From NCBI RefSeq assembly GCF_006335145.1, contig NZ_VDMN01000008.1:1-64000 (forward strand): 64,000 nucleotides of DNA, read 5' to 3'. Below are positions 27,624 to 36,112 of the stretch, in pieces; within the stretch, counting starts at the first letter, position 1; the number at the start of each line of letters is the position of its first letter. The notes below the pieces were generated by a model, which was given only the letters and a program-made list of their open reading frames with translations, did not search any database and was not told where the DNA came from. The stretch comes from Aliirhizobium smilacinae (lineage in GTDB: Bacteria; Pseudomonadota; Alphaproteobacteria; Rhizobiales; Rhizobiaceae). A program made the translations under genes and the position numbers.

Positions 27624-28238
27624 TCAGAACTCGATGCCGGCCTGAGCCTTTACGCCCGCCTTGAAGTGATGCTTGACCAGCGTCATCTCGGTGACGAGAT
27701 CGGCAGCCTCGATCAGTGGCGGCTTGGCATTGCGGCCGGTGACGACGACATGCAGATCCGGACGGCGGCTCTGAAAGCTGGCCACGACCTTTTCGAGATC
27801 GAGATAATCATAACGCAGCGCGATATTGAGTTCGTCGAGAATGACGAGGCCGATCGTTTCGTCAGCCATCAGCTCGAGCGCCTTCTCCCAGGCTTTTTCT
27901 GCGGCCGCAATATCCCGCTTCAGGTCCTGGGTTTCCCAGGTAAAGCCCTCGCCCATCGTGTGCCAGACAACCCGATCGCCGAACACGGCAAGCGCCGGCT
28001 GTTCGCCGGTCGACCAGGCGCCCTTGATGAACTGAACGATGCCGACGCGGCGATTGTTGCCGAGCATCCGGAGAGCCAGCCCGAAGGCAGCCGTCGACTT
28101 GCCCTTGCCGGGGCCGGTATGGACAATGAGAAGACCCTTTTCCAGGGTCTTCTCGGCGACTTCGGCATCCTGAACCGCCTTGCGGTTGGCCATCTTGGCG
28201 CGATGACGTTCCTCGGCGGTTTCATCTACAGTCTTCAA
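27624..28238 (-). CDS. cobO: Cob(I)yrinic acid a,c-diamide adenosyltransferase
   Basis: Transfers the adenosyl group from ATP to the cobalt(I) corrinoid. The 204-residue protein belongs to the CobA/CobO/BtuR type: P-loop HTGPGKGKSTAAFGLALR near residue 35, KGAWSTGEQPAL, and the VILDELNIALRYDYLD block. The ATG overlaps the upstream cbtA stop (ATGA), so translation is coupled. It works directly before CobQ in the pathway and in the operon. Confidence 0.96.
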   Translation of the reverse strand: MKTVDETAEERHRAKMANRKAVQDAEVAEKTLEKGLLIVHTGPGKGKSTAAFGLALRMLGNNRRVGIVQFIKGAWSTGEQPALAVFGDRVVWHTMGEGFTWETQDLKRDIAAAEKAWEKALELMADETIGLVILDELNIALRYDYLDLEKVVASFQSRRPDLHVVVTGRNAKPPLIEAADLVTEMTLVKHHFKAGVKAQAGIEF

Positions 28239-29008
28239 CGCGCTGCAAGCTCCCTTTCGGTTGTCAGCGAAACCTGCTCTCCGCTGCGAAACTTCTCTCG
28301 CAGCAGGCCGGCAATGGCTCCGAGCACCGCCCAGAAGATCAGGTTCGTCGCATAAACGGCATTGACGAAGCGGGCATAGAGCTCGATCGGCACCGCCGTT
28401 TCATGGGTTGGCGGCAAAGGCGCGCCGACCAGATGCGGCGCGACGAGAAGCACGATCGCCAGAGCCGCAAGCAGGGCCGAGCGGGTATAGACGAGAAGGC
28501 CGAGACCCGCCGCAGTGCAGATCGCGGTCGAAATCCACCACACCTGACGCGGCCCGAGATCGGCGGCCGGCATGCCCGGCAATTCCGGCGGCAGGCCGAG
28601 ACCAGGCGCCAGGCTGACGGTAAGGAAGCCGGCAATGCCGAACATCAAACCGCCGCGCCATCCACCGAAACCGCCAAGAGCTTCGGCGATGGCGATCGCA
28701 ACCAGCGCGAAACCGATTGCGGCTAGCACGTCTGCGGAAGCGGTATAGATGAACCGCTCGAAACCGTCGGCAGGCGCCCAGGCTTCTTCGTCATGGTGGT
28801 GATCGGCAACGACCGGTGCCGCGGTTCCCGCAGCAGGCGCCGCGTCATGCGAATGGCTATGCCCAGCCTCTTCGCCGCCGGCATTTTCATAGGTTTCCGC
28901 CTGCAGGATCAGCGGTACGGTGGAAAAACTCTGCATCACGGTCATCAGCAGCCCGGACAAAAGCCCGGCGACCACCGCCGTGAAGACGATGTTACGAAAT
29001 AGCGACAT
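28235..29008 (-). CDS. cbtA: Cobalt transporter subunit CbtA
   Basis: A 257-residue membrane protein with about five helices (first: IVFTAVVAGLLSGLLMTVMQ), a His-rich periplasmic or loop segment (HSHSHDAA and DHHHDEEAW, about 48-78) suited to metal binding, and the internal SLAPGLGLPPELPGMPAADL signature of the CbtA family. It is found in B12-riboswitch-controlled operons as a predicted cobalt importer with the one-helix partner CbtB, which is encoded immediately upstream here. Confidence 0.9.
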   Translation of the reverse strand: MSLFRNIVFTAVVAGLLSGLLMTVMQSFSTVPLILQAETYENAGGEEAGHSHSHDAAPAAGTAAPVVADHHHDEEAWAPADGFERFIYTASADVLAAIGFALVAIAIAEALGGFGGWRGGLMFGIAGFLTVSLAPGLGLPPELPGMPAADLGPRQVWWISTAICTAAGLGLLVYTRSALLAALAIVLLVAPHLVGAPLPPTHETAVPIELYARFVNAVYATNLIFWAVLGAIAGLLREKFRSGEQVSLTTERELAAR

Positions 29009-29037
29009 TTGGAAAATCCCCTCGGTGGCGGGCTATA

Positions 29038-29214
29038 TCAATGGCAGGGAAAGGCCAGCGAATGGCGCGTATCATGGGCGGCGTTATGCACGACTTCCAG
29101 ATGCGAAAAGCCGACGAAACCGACCATGAAAAGGCCGAGAAGGGCCGACATGCCGAGAGGAATGATTTTCGATGTCGAGACGCTGACTGCACCAGCAGCA
29201 GAATTCGTAACCAT
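29038..29214 (-). CDS. cbtB: Cobalt transporter subunit CbtB, 58 residues
   Basis: Small one-helix membrane protein translated from an ATG at 29214. It begins MVTNSAAGAVSVSTSKIIP, has one hydrophobic helix (GMSALLGLFMVGFVGF), and ends with the His-rich HNAAHDTRHSLAFPCH tail, the hallmark of CbtB. It lies 29 bases upstream of cbtA and directly downstream of a cobalamin riboswitch on the same strand, the standard CbtB-CbtA arrangement. Confidence 0.9.
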   Translation of the reverse strand: MVTNSAAGAVSVSTSKIIPLGMSALLGLFMVGFVGFSHLEVVHNAAHDTRHSLAFPCH

Positions 29215-29261
29215 GGACTTGTCCTTCTGCCCTCCACCCGAGGGCTGTTCTTGATTGCCGA

Positions 29262-29472
29262 TGTCTCTGGCAGGTCTCCTGGCTCGCGGATCGAACGCCT
29301 TTCACCCGCCTTCCCAGATGGATCCTTGGCAGGATCTCTCCAGTGGCGTGACGGCCGGATGGCCGTTTTGGGTGAAGGCTTTCCGCTTACAGTTGCGGGG
29401 GCAGCCGCGGGTTTGACGAAAAAACCGTCGCACCGCATTCCCTTGGGTAACCCTTGCGGGCACCAAAGACAG
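29262..29472 (-). promoter_or_regulatory. Cobalamin riboswitch upstream of cbtB-cbtA-cobO-cobQ
   Basis: Read on the minus strand the segment contains, in order, a GGTGCCC 5' element, the AAGGGAA core, the conserved GCGGCTGCCCCCGCAACTGT block, the CACTGG element, GGGAAGGC, and the B12 box AGCCAGGAGACCTGCC (29284-29269). These are the standard conserved parts of the AdoCbl-binding leader. It ends about 50 bases before the cbtB start, so ligand binding probably blocks cbtB ribosome access. Confidence 0.95.
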
Positions 29473-29476
29473 GCTC

Positions 29477-29504
29477 ACTATAGACAATTCGGTAACATCG
29501 GCAA
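29477..29504 (-). promoter_or_regulatory. Likely promoter of the cbtB operon
   Basis: On the minus strand TTGCCG (29504-29499) and TATAGT (29482-29477) are separated by 16 bases and place a start about 7 bases downstream, at the first conserved riboswitch position. Confidence 0.5.
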
Positions 29505-29556
29505 TCGCCTTTGCGACATTGACAGTTTGGCCACGGAACGCTTACTTGAGCCCTCA

Positions 29557-29760
29557 AGACGGTCCCTTACCGGCAACGGCAGGGGCTAAGAGAGAATGCG
29601 GTGCGGACGGTTAAGTAACAGTCCAATGCCGCGGCTGCCCCCGCAACTGTGTGCGGCGAGCCAATCCGCCAAGAACGCCACTGGGAAAATCCGGCCACGG
29701 ATCGATCCGGGAAGGCAGGTGGGATGGTGACGACCCGCGAGCCAGGAGACCTGCCGTTTG
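29557..29760 (+). promoter_or_regulatory. Second cobalamin riboswitch, upstream of the cobW-cobN operon
   Basis: On the plus strand the segment has a GGTCCC 5' element, the GAATGCGGTGC core, GCGGCTGCCCCCGCAACTGT, the CACTGGG element, CCGGGAAGGC and the B12 box AGCCAGGAGACCTGCC (29740-29755). It lies back to back with the minus-strand riboswitch, with about 85 bases between them for both promoters. It controls the DUF1636 gene, cobW, cobN and downstream cob genes. Confidence 0.95.
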
Positions 29761-29779
29761 AAAATCATGCTTTTCCGGG

Positions 29780-29844
29780 CGGGGTGCTCCGGCGGAAGCT
29801 TCGTTATCGCTGCGGGATGGCTTGCCGTCCTGCTCCGCACCCCG
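29780..29844 (+). promoter_or_regulatory. Long hairpin between riboswitch and first gene
   Basis: CGGGGTGC (29780-29787) pairs perfectly with GCACCCCG (29837-29844) around a GC-rich interior, followed by ATTTG. It sits between the B12 box and the first start codon and is a candidate expression platform for the upstream riboswitch. Confidence 0.5.
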
Positions 29845-29874
29845 ATTTGAACAACCCGGCGGTACTGCGGCCCG

Positions 29875-30303
29875 ATGACCGATGAAGCGCGAAAAGACGA
29901 GAACGATGCGACCGCTGACGGCAATGCCGGCGACGTGGACGTGACGATCTTCGTCTGCACCAACTGCCGCGAAGCGACCGATAGCGAGGCCCGGCCCGGT
30001 ATCGGCCTGATGCAAGCCTTGAAACAGGCGGCAGAAGGCAAGCCGCTCGCGGTCAAGCCTGTAACCTGCCTTGCCAATTGCGACAAGAGCCCGAGTGCGG
30101 CCTTCAATCATCGGTCCGGCTGGTCCTATGTCTTCGGCCATCTCTCCACCGGCAATGTCGATGACATCGTCACCGGCGCGATGATGCTGGCTGAGGACGA
30201 GCGCGGTTTCCTGCCCCTTCGCGGCCGTCCGATGTGCCTGCGCGGCAAGGGCATGACCGCCCGTATTCCCCCCTTTCATCACCACGAGGACATGCCTTCA
30301 TGA
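29875..30303 (+). CDS. DUF1636 family cysteine protein, first gene of the cobW operon
   Basis: A 142-residue soluble protein with the Cys pattern CTNC (28, 31) and CLANC (65, 69) arranged as in thioredoxin-like [2Fe-2S] ferredoxins, then a His-rich C-terminus (FHHHEDMPS). The wording VTIFVCTNCRE and VTCLANCDKSPSAAF is typical of DUF1636 proteins found beside cobW. The first 20 residues are acidic and variable. It opens the riboswitch-controlled operon and overlaps cobW by ATGA, which points to a redox or metal-handling role in cobalt insertion. The molecular function is not established. Confidence 0.8.
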   Translation: MTDEARKDENDATADGNAGDVDVTIFVCTNCREATDSEARPGIGLMQALKQAAEGKPLAVKPVTCLANCDKSPSAAFNHRSGWSYVFGHLSTGNVDDIVTGAMMLAEDERGFLPLRGRPMCLRGKGMTARIPPFHHHEDMPS

Positions 30304-31337
30304 GCGTCAATTTCGATCGAGTCCCCTGCACCGTCGTCACCGGCTTTCTTGGCGCCGGCAAGACCACGCTGATCCGCAACCTGATCGAAAAGCTCGACGG
30401 CAAACGGCTGGCGATCATCGTCAACGAATTCGGCGATGTCGGCATCGACGGCGAAGTGCTGAAGGGTTGCGGCATCGAAAGCTGCCCGGAAGACAATATC
30501 ATCGAGCTTGCAAACGGCTGCATCTGCTGCACGGTCGCCGATGATTTCGTGCCCGCGATCGACCAGATTCTGTCCCTGGAACCGCGCGTCGATCATATCC
30601 TGATCGAAACCTCCGGTCTGGCTCTGCCGAAGCCGCTGGTTCAGGCCTTCCAGTGGCCGGCCGTGAAGGCGCGCGTGACCGTAGATGCGGTTATCGCCGT
30701 GGTCGATGGCGTGGCGCTGGCGGAAGGTCGTGTCGCCGACGACCATCATGCGCTCGAGGCACAGCGCAGCCAGGACGATTCGATCGATCACGACGATCCG
30801 ATCGAAGAGGTGTTCGAAGACCAGATCGCCTGTGCCGACATGATCGTGCTGACCAAGACCGACCTTCTCGACCAGGCATCCCTCGCTGCTGCCAAGGGCC
30901 GCATTCAGGCGCATCTGCCACGCGCGGTAAAGATCGTCCCGGCAGCGAACGGCGCCGTCGATCCCAGCGTGCTGATCGGTCTCGGCCTTGCCGTCGAGGA
31001 TGATATCGAAAACCGCAAGACCCATCACGATGACGAGCTGGACCACGACCACGACGATTTCGACAGCTTTGTCATCGATCTGGCCACTGTGACCGATCCT
31101 GAAGCGCTTGCCGCCCGTATCTCCGCCACGGCGGAAGCGGAAAACGTACTGCGCATAAAGGGCTTCATCGACGTCGCGAACAAGCCGATGCGCCTGCAGG
31201 TTCAGGCGGTAGGATCGCGCGTGAACCATTATTTCGACCGCGCCTGGGCACAAGGCGAAACCCGCCAGAGCCGCCTCGTGGTGATCGGCGAAAAGGGCAT
31301 CGACCGCGCCGCGATCGAAAAGATGCTGGCGGCTTAA
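30300..31337 (+). CDS. cobW: CobW GTPase, cobalt chaperone of cobalamin synthesis
   Basis: G3E-family metal GTPase, 345 residues. Walker A is GFLGAGKTT (15-23), the metal site CICCTV (Cys74, Cys76, Cys77) follows the first Switch region, and the GTP-specificity motif TKTDL is present. A His/Asp-rich segment (HHDDELDHDHDDFD) near residue 240 and a C-terminal CobW_C domain complete it. CobW is thought to deliver cobalt to the CobN chelatase, whose gene follows. ATG 30300 overlaps the DUF1636 stop; an upstream frame start at 30234 is not needed. Confidence 0.95.
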   Translation: MSVNFDRVPCTVVTGFLGAGKTTLIRNLIEKLDGKRLAIIVNEFGDVGIDGEVLKGCGIESCPEDNIIELANGCICCTVADDFVPAIDQILSLEPRVDHILIETSGLALPKPLVQAFQWPAVKARVTVDAVIAVVDGVALAEGRVADDHHALEAQRSQDDSIDHDDPIEEVFEDQIACADMIVLTKTDLLDQASLAAAKGRIQAHLPRAVKIVPAANGAVDPSVLIGLGLAVEDDIENRKTHHDDELDHDHDDFDSFVIDLATVTDPEALAARISATAEAENVLRIKGFIDVANKPMRLQVQAVGSRVNHYFDRAWAQGETRQSRLVVIGEKGIDRAAIEKMLAA

Positions 31338-31358
31338 AGCCGCCGGTCGAGGAGAAGG

Positions 31359-34300
31359 ATGCACATACTCGCCACCACATCGTCGTCTCTCGACGACCTG
31401 ATCGAACCCGTCGACCTTAACCAGTCGCCGGCCGATGTGGTGGTGCTGTCTTTTTCCGGCAGCGACCTGAACGGAATTGCGGCGGCTTGGAGTGCGGCTG
31501 AGGACAGTGGTCGGGATGCGGTTGGTGACGGTGGGTTAGATACCCCCCTCTGGCGCGCGGGCCGTTACCCATCCCTCACCCTTACCAACCTCTCCGACCT
31601 GCGCCACCCCATGTCCGTCGATCTGTGGCTCGATAAGACGGCGGCGCATGCGAAAATCATCCTTGTGCGCATTCTCGGCGGTTACGATCGCTGGGCCTAT
31701 GGTGTCGAGGAGCTGTCGCGGCTGGCAAGGCGCAAAAAGATCGCGCTCGTCATGTTGCCCGGCGAATGCAGCATACGCGACGAACGCTTGGCTGCCGCTT
31801 CAACGGTTCCCGAGGAGACACTGACCGGCATTCTCGCCTGTTTTCGCGAGGGCGGGCAGGACAATATGCGGCTTCTGGTGCGGCGGCTTGGAGCCCTGGC
31901 CAAGGGTGAGACGGATATTCCACCAGCCGCGATACCGATGCCCAAGGCCGGTTTTTATCGTCCGGGTGCTGGCATCGTTGATCTGGAAAACTTGACGACC
32001 GGTTTTTCGCCGGACGCACCGCGCCTGCCGATTCTGTTCTACCGGTCCATGCTGCTTGCGAATGACGCGGCACCCATTGATGCGCTGTTCGAAGCGCTCG
32101 CAGCGCGTGCCTTTGCCCCCGTACCGGTTTTCGTCAGCGGCCTGAAGGATGCCGAGGCGATTGCTTTCTTCGAAAAGGCGTTGAGCGAACTTCAGCCCGC
32201 CGCGATCCTCACCACCACCGCCTTTGCCAGCGGCACGGACGACAATAACGAGACGATCTTCGATCGCTCCGGCATTCCAGTCTTCCAGATCGTCGTCGCA
32301 ACCACCCGCCGCGAGGGCTGGATGGAGGGCAGGCGCGGGCTGAACCCTGCAGATCTTGCCATGCATGTCGTTCTGCCGGAGCTCGACGGCCGCATTCTGG
32401 CCGGCGTTATCTCCTTCAAGCAGGGCGAAAATTCCGCCGATCTCGTCAACCAGCCGGAGCCCGATCGGGTGGAACAGGTGGCGGAGCGGATCGCCGCCTT
32501 TCTGCGGATGAAGATGACGGCGCGGGCGGAACGAAAGATCGTCATCCTGATGCCGGATTATCCAAGTGCGCCGGGCCGCACCGGGTATGCCGTCGGGCTG
32601 GATGTTCCGCAAAGCGTGCTTGTCATGTTGCGCGAGCTTTCGATAGCCGGCTACTCTGTTTCGAATATTCCGGTAACGGCGCGTGATCTGCTGGATCGCC
32701 TGAATGAAAAGTCAGGCGTGCTGCCGATCGAAAACTATCTCGCCGCAACGGGTGCCACGGTCGCCTGGGGTGAGCCGGAAAGCGATGAGGATCTGGAAGA
32801 CGGCGCATATCGTTTTCGCGCCGCGCAGTTCGGCAATATCACCATGGCACTGGCGCCGGATCGTGGCCGCAACGCCGATCGCCGCGCCGATTATCACAGC
32901 CCCGACCTGCCGCCGCGCCACGCGCTGGTGGCGTTCGGCCAATGGATGCGCGGCGTGCTTGGCGCCCATGCGATCGTGCATGTCGGTGCACACGGCACGC
33001 TTGAATGGCTGCCGGGCAAGACGGTGGCGCTGTCGAAAGAGTGTTTTCCCGAACTGGTGACCGGTGGCCTGCCGGTAATCTATCCCTTTATCGTCTCCAA
33101 CCCCGGCGAGGCGGCCGTCGCCAAGCGGCGGATTTCCGCCGTCACCATCGGCCATCTTCCGCCGGTCCTGACCGGTGCCGGCCTTTCGGACGACGGGAAA
33201 AAGCTGGAACTACTGGTCGATGAATATGCGCAGGCCGACGGGCTGGACCGCCGCCGCCGCGACCGGCTGGCGAAACTGATCGTCGACGCGGCTCGGGACA
33301 CCACGATTGCCATCGACGCCGGCGTCTCCCGCGACGACGACCCGGATACGGCACTGGCGCGGATCGATGCCTTCCTCTGCGATCTCAAGGATTTTGCGAT
33401 CAAGGACGGCCAGCATGTTTTCGGTCAAGCAGCCGAAGGTGACGACGACCCGTTGCGGATCGCCAGTGCAGGTACGGAGAAGCAGGCCCTGCTGGATGCT
33501 CTGGATGGCAGTCATATCCGGCCCGGGCCTTCCGGTGCGCCGGCCCGTGGCCGCCGTGATGTGATGCCGACCGGGCGAAATCTGTTTGCCAGCGACCCGC
33601 GCACCCTGCCGACACCGACCGCTTTCGAACTGGGCAAACGTGCCGCCGATGAAATCCTGCGCCGCTATCTGCAGGACCACGGCGACTGGCCGAAAAATCT
33701 AGTCTTCGATCTCTGGGGCAGTGCATCGCTTCGAAGCGGCGGCGAGGAAGTGGCGCAGGTTCTGGCGCTTATGGGCGCAAGGCCGGTTCAGGATATGGCA
33801 ACCGGGCGTGTGACCGGCATCGAGGTATTGCCTCCGGCGCAGCTCGGCCGTCCGCGCGTGGACGTGACGCTTCGGATTTCCGGCCTGTTCCGCGACATGT
33901 TCCCGGCACTGATCGCGCTTCTCGACGCTGCGATGCGGGCGATTGCGGCGCGCGAGGAAGCGCCGGGCGACAATCCCTTGGCCGAAGAGGCGCAGAAACT
34001 GGGTGTGATCCCACCGCGCATTTTCGGCTCGGCGCCTGGAACTTACGGCTCGGGTATTGAGGAAAAGCTCGCCGACGCCTCCTGGGGCGAACGGGAGGAA
34101 CTCGGACGCATCTATCTCGACGCTACCAGCCACGCCTTTAGCGGCACAAACGGCGAAGCGAGCCATGTGCCCGGCGAATTTGCCGGACGGATTGGCAATG
34201 CCGACCTGCTTGTCCATACCGGCGACGATCCCGGCCGCGATCTGCTTGATGGCTCGGCCGACGTCGCCTTCATCGGCGGCTTTTCGGCGGCTGTCGCAGC

Positions 34301-34727
34301 GCTCGGCGGCAAGGCGGATGTGATCGCGCTCGACACGACCGATCCGGAAAAACCGAAAGCACGCTCGATTTCCGAAGCCGTCACACGGGTGGTGCGTGCA
34401 CGGGCCACCAATCCGCGCTTCATCGCCGGCCAGATGCGCCACGGACCGCGCGGGGCCGCAGAGCTGGTCGAGACCGTCGATCGGCTGATCGGCTTTGCCG
34501 AAACCACTCACGCCATTCCGCAATCGCTGATTGATGCGACCTATGACGCCTATCTGGGCGACGAGACCGTGCGGGAATTTCTTCTGGTGCAGAACCCCGA
34601 AGGCGCGCGTTATATGGGCGAACGCTTTCGCTCAGCACTCAATCGTGGCCTCTGGCATCCGCGCCGCAACGCTGTGGATGCGGAGCTCGAAATGCTGGCC
34701 GAAGCCTGCCGGAGGGAGGTCGCATGA
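31359..34727 (+). CDS. cobN: Aerobic cobaltochelatase large subunit
   Basis: ATP-dependent insertion of cobalt into hydrogenobyrinic acid a,c-diamide, with CobS and CobT (not in this window). The 1122-residue protein shows the family pieces SVDLWLDKTAAHAKIILVRILGGYD, the PDYPSAPGRTGYAVGLDVP block, HVGAHGTLEWLPGKTVALS, IFGSAPGTYGSG and the final RFIAGQMRHGPRGAAELVETVDRLIGFAETTHA. It is shorter than the usual 1240-1280 residues yet appears complete at both ends. Around residues 47-68 there is an extra low-complexity segment (EDSGRDAVGDGG...) not expected in the family. It follows cobW by 21 bases and overlaps cobG (ATGA). Confidence 0.94.
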   Translation: MHILATTSSSLDDLIEPVDLNQSPADVVVLSFSGSDLNGIAAAWSAAEDSGRDAVGDGGLDTPLWRAGRYPSLTLTNLSDLRHPMSVDLWLDKTAAHAKIILVRILGGYDRWAYGVEELSRLARRKKIALVMLPGECSIRDERLAAASTVPEETLTGILACFREGGQDNMRLLVRRLGALAKGETDIPPAAIPMPKAGFYRPGAGIVDLENLTTGFSPDAPRLPILFYRSMLLANDAAPIDALFEALAARAFAPVPVFVSGLKDAEAIAFFEKALSELQPAAILTTTAFASGTDDNNETIFDRSGIPVFQIVVATTRREGWMEGRRGLNPADLAMHVVLPELDGRILAGVISFKQGENSADLVNQPEPDRVEQVAERIAAFLRMKMTARAERKIVILMPDYPSAPGRTGYAVGLDVPQSVLVMLRELSIAGYSVSNIPVTARDLLDRLNEKSGVLPIENYLAATGATVAWGEPESDEDLEDGAYRFRAAQFGNITMALAPDRGRNADRRADYHSPDLPPRHALVAFGQWMRGVLGAHAIVHVGAHGTLEWLPGKTVALSKECFPELVTGGLPVIYPFIVSNPGEAAVAKRRISAVTIGHLPPVLTGAGLSDDGKKLELLVDEYAQADGLDRRRRDRLAKLIVDAARDTTIAIDAGVSRDDDPDTALARIDAFLCDLKDFAIKDGQHVFGQAAEGDDDPLRIASAGTEKQALLDALDGSHIRPGPSGAPARGRRDVMPTGRNLFASDPRTLPTPTAFELGKRAADEILRRYLQDHGDWPKNLVFDLWGSASLRSGGEEVAQVLALMGARPVQDMATGRVTGIEVLPPAQLGRPRVDVTLRISGLFRDMFPALIALLDAAMRAIAAREEAPGDNPLAEEAQKLGVIPPRIFGSAPGTYGSGIEEKLADASWGEREELGRIYLDATSHAFSGTNGEASHVPGEFAGRIGNADLLVHTGDDPGRDLLDGSADVAFIGGFSAAVAALGGKADVIALDTTDPEKPKARSISEAVTRVVRARATNPRFIAGQMRHGPRGAAELVETVDRLIGFAETTHAIPQSLIDATYDAYLGDETVREFLLVQNPEGARYMGERFRSALNRGLWHPRRNAVDAELEMLAEACRREVA

Positions 34728-36112
34728 CGGCGCTCCCGCTAAATATGCAGAGAGGCGCCTGCCCGGCGCTTTCGGCCCCAATGATGACCGGCGACGGCCT
34801 GCTGGCGCGTATCTCGCTGATCGAGGCGATTTCGCCCGAAGAACTTACGGACATATGTCGGCTGGCGCTGAAGCACGGCAACGGCATGATCGACATTTCC
34901 GCCCGCGGCAATCTACAGGTCCGCGGTCTGACGGAAACCTCAGCGCCGCGCCTTGATGCCGAGATAAGGGCGATGAGTCTGCCGTTGCGCGATGGCCTTG
35001 CCGTCGAAGTGCCGCCGCTTGCCGGAATGGACGGAAGCGAAATCGCCGATCCCCGACCGCTGGCAGAGGCCATTCGTGAAGCCTCGCGCGGCATCACCGG
35101 ACTTGCTCCGAAAATGACGGTGGTAGTCGATGGTGGCGGGCTTCTGCGGCTCTCGGATCTGCTTGCGGATATAAGGCTGGTAGCGCTCAGCAAGAGGGAA
35201 TGGAAACTCCTTCTCGGCGGCACAGAGCAATCTGGATTTCTTTTCAATGTTTTACGTGAAACACTTGTTGTCGACACGGTGATTGAGCTGTTGAAACGGC
35301 TGGCAAGCCTTAGAAACAAGGCTCGCGGGCGGGATCTGATTGCCGATCTGGCGGAGAACAAGAAGGCGCCACCTGCTCCGCCGTTATCCTCGGGCCTCTC
35401 CCGAGGATCCGCCAGCGTTGAAAAAACCGATCCGTCGCAGATGCTCGGGACAGGCCCGACGATGACGTCCGGAAATGCGGCCTCGCCCTTCGACCTGTTT
35501 CCGCTCTCCGACGGCCTCCATGCGGTCGGCATCGGCCCAGCCTTTGGGCAGGCGAACTCCGGAAATCTTATCGCGCTCTGCGATGAAGCTGCTCGCTTGG
35601 GAATAAAATCCGCAAAACCGGCGTTTGATCACTCGCTGCTCTTCTTCAGCACGGAGATCGCCTGCCGGGCATTGCGGGATTTCGCCGCAAACAACGGGTT
35701 CGTCACCTCCGCCACCGACCCGCGCGGCCATATCGCCGCCTGCTCCGGCAGCCCGGCCTGCAATTCGGCGACGATTGCCACCCACGAGATTGCCGCAACT
35801 GCAGCAGCCGAATGCGCCGACCTTCTCGACGGCTCGTTCAAGCTGCATGTGACCGGCTGCCCGAAGGGCTGCGCCCATCCGCAACCGGCAGCGCTTGCAC
35901 TTTGCGGCACCGCGGATCGCGTTTCACTGATTGCGCAGGGAAAAGCTGCAGACGAACCCTTTGCTTTCTCAAGCTTTGCCGATACCAACGCCACGCTTCG
36001 CCGCCTGGCCGATCTCGTCAGATCGGAAAGAAGGCCAAGCGAAAACTCAGCCGCCTGCCTTGCCCGGATCGGTTCCGACCGGCTGGCAGCGGCAGCCACA
36101 GGACGACCATGA
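34724..36112 (+). CDS. cobG: Precorrin-3B synthase (oxygen-dependent), carrying an inserted repeat
   Basis: Monooxygenase that makes precorrin-3B in the aerobic B12 route, so oxygen-dependent ring contraction is used. The 462-residue protein resembles half of a sulfite/nitrite reductase. It has an N-terminal ferredoxin-like half starting RGACPALSAPMMTGDGLLAR and the [4Fe-4S] ligand pattern in ACSGSPACNSA and TGCPKGCAHP toward the C-terminus. Between the two halves (about residues 220-250) lies a Pro/Ser-rich stretch encoded by a palindromic repeat at 35383-35470 that keeps the frame. Overlaps cobN upstream and cobH downstream by ATGA. Confidence 0.92.
   Translation: MTALPLNMQRGACPALSAPMMTGDGLLARISLIEAISPEELTDICRLALKHGNGMIDISARGNLQVRGLTETSAPRLDAEIRAMSLPLRDGLAVEVPPLAGMDGSEIADPRPLAEAIREASRGITGLAPKMTVVVDGGGLLRLSDLLADIRLVALSKREWKLLLGGTEQSGFLFNVLRETLVVDTVIELLKRLASLRNKARGRDLIADLAENKKAPPAPPLSSGLSRGSASVEKTDPSQMLGTGPTMTSGNAASPFDLFPLSDGLHAVGIGPAFGQANSGNLIALCDEAARLGIKSAKPAFDHSLLFFSTEIACRALRDFAANNGFVTSATDPRGHIAACSGSPACNSATIATHEIAATAAAECADLLDGSFKLHVTGCPKGCAHPQPAALALCGTADRVSLIAQGKAADEPFAFSSFADTNATLRRLADLVRSERRPSENSAACLARIGSDRLAAAATGRP
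35383..35470. repeat. Palindromic repeat inserted in frame inside cobG
   Basis: The left arm 35383-35408 and the reverse complement of the right arm 35445-35470 agree at most positions, with only a handful of mismatches over 26 bases. Each arm is itself palindromic (CCTCGGG...CCCGAGG on the left, GCTCGGG...CCCGACG on the right). The pattern resembles dispersed intergenic palindromes seen in rhizobial genomes, but here it is translated within a gene. Confidence 0.7.

Noticed and set aside
29649..29885. 78-residue frame across the second riboswitch
   Set aside because: It is composed of conserved riboswitch sequence, which explains the absence of stops.
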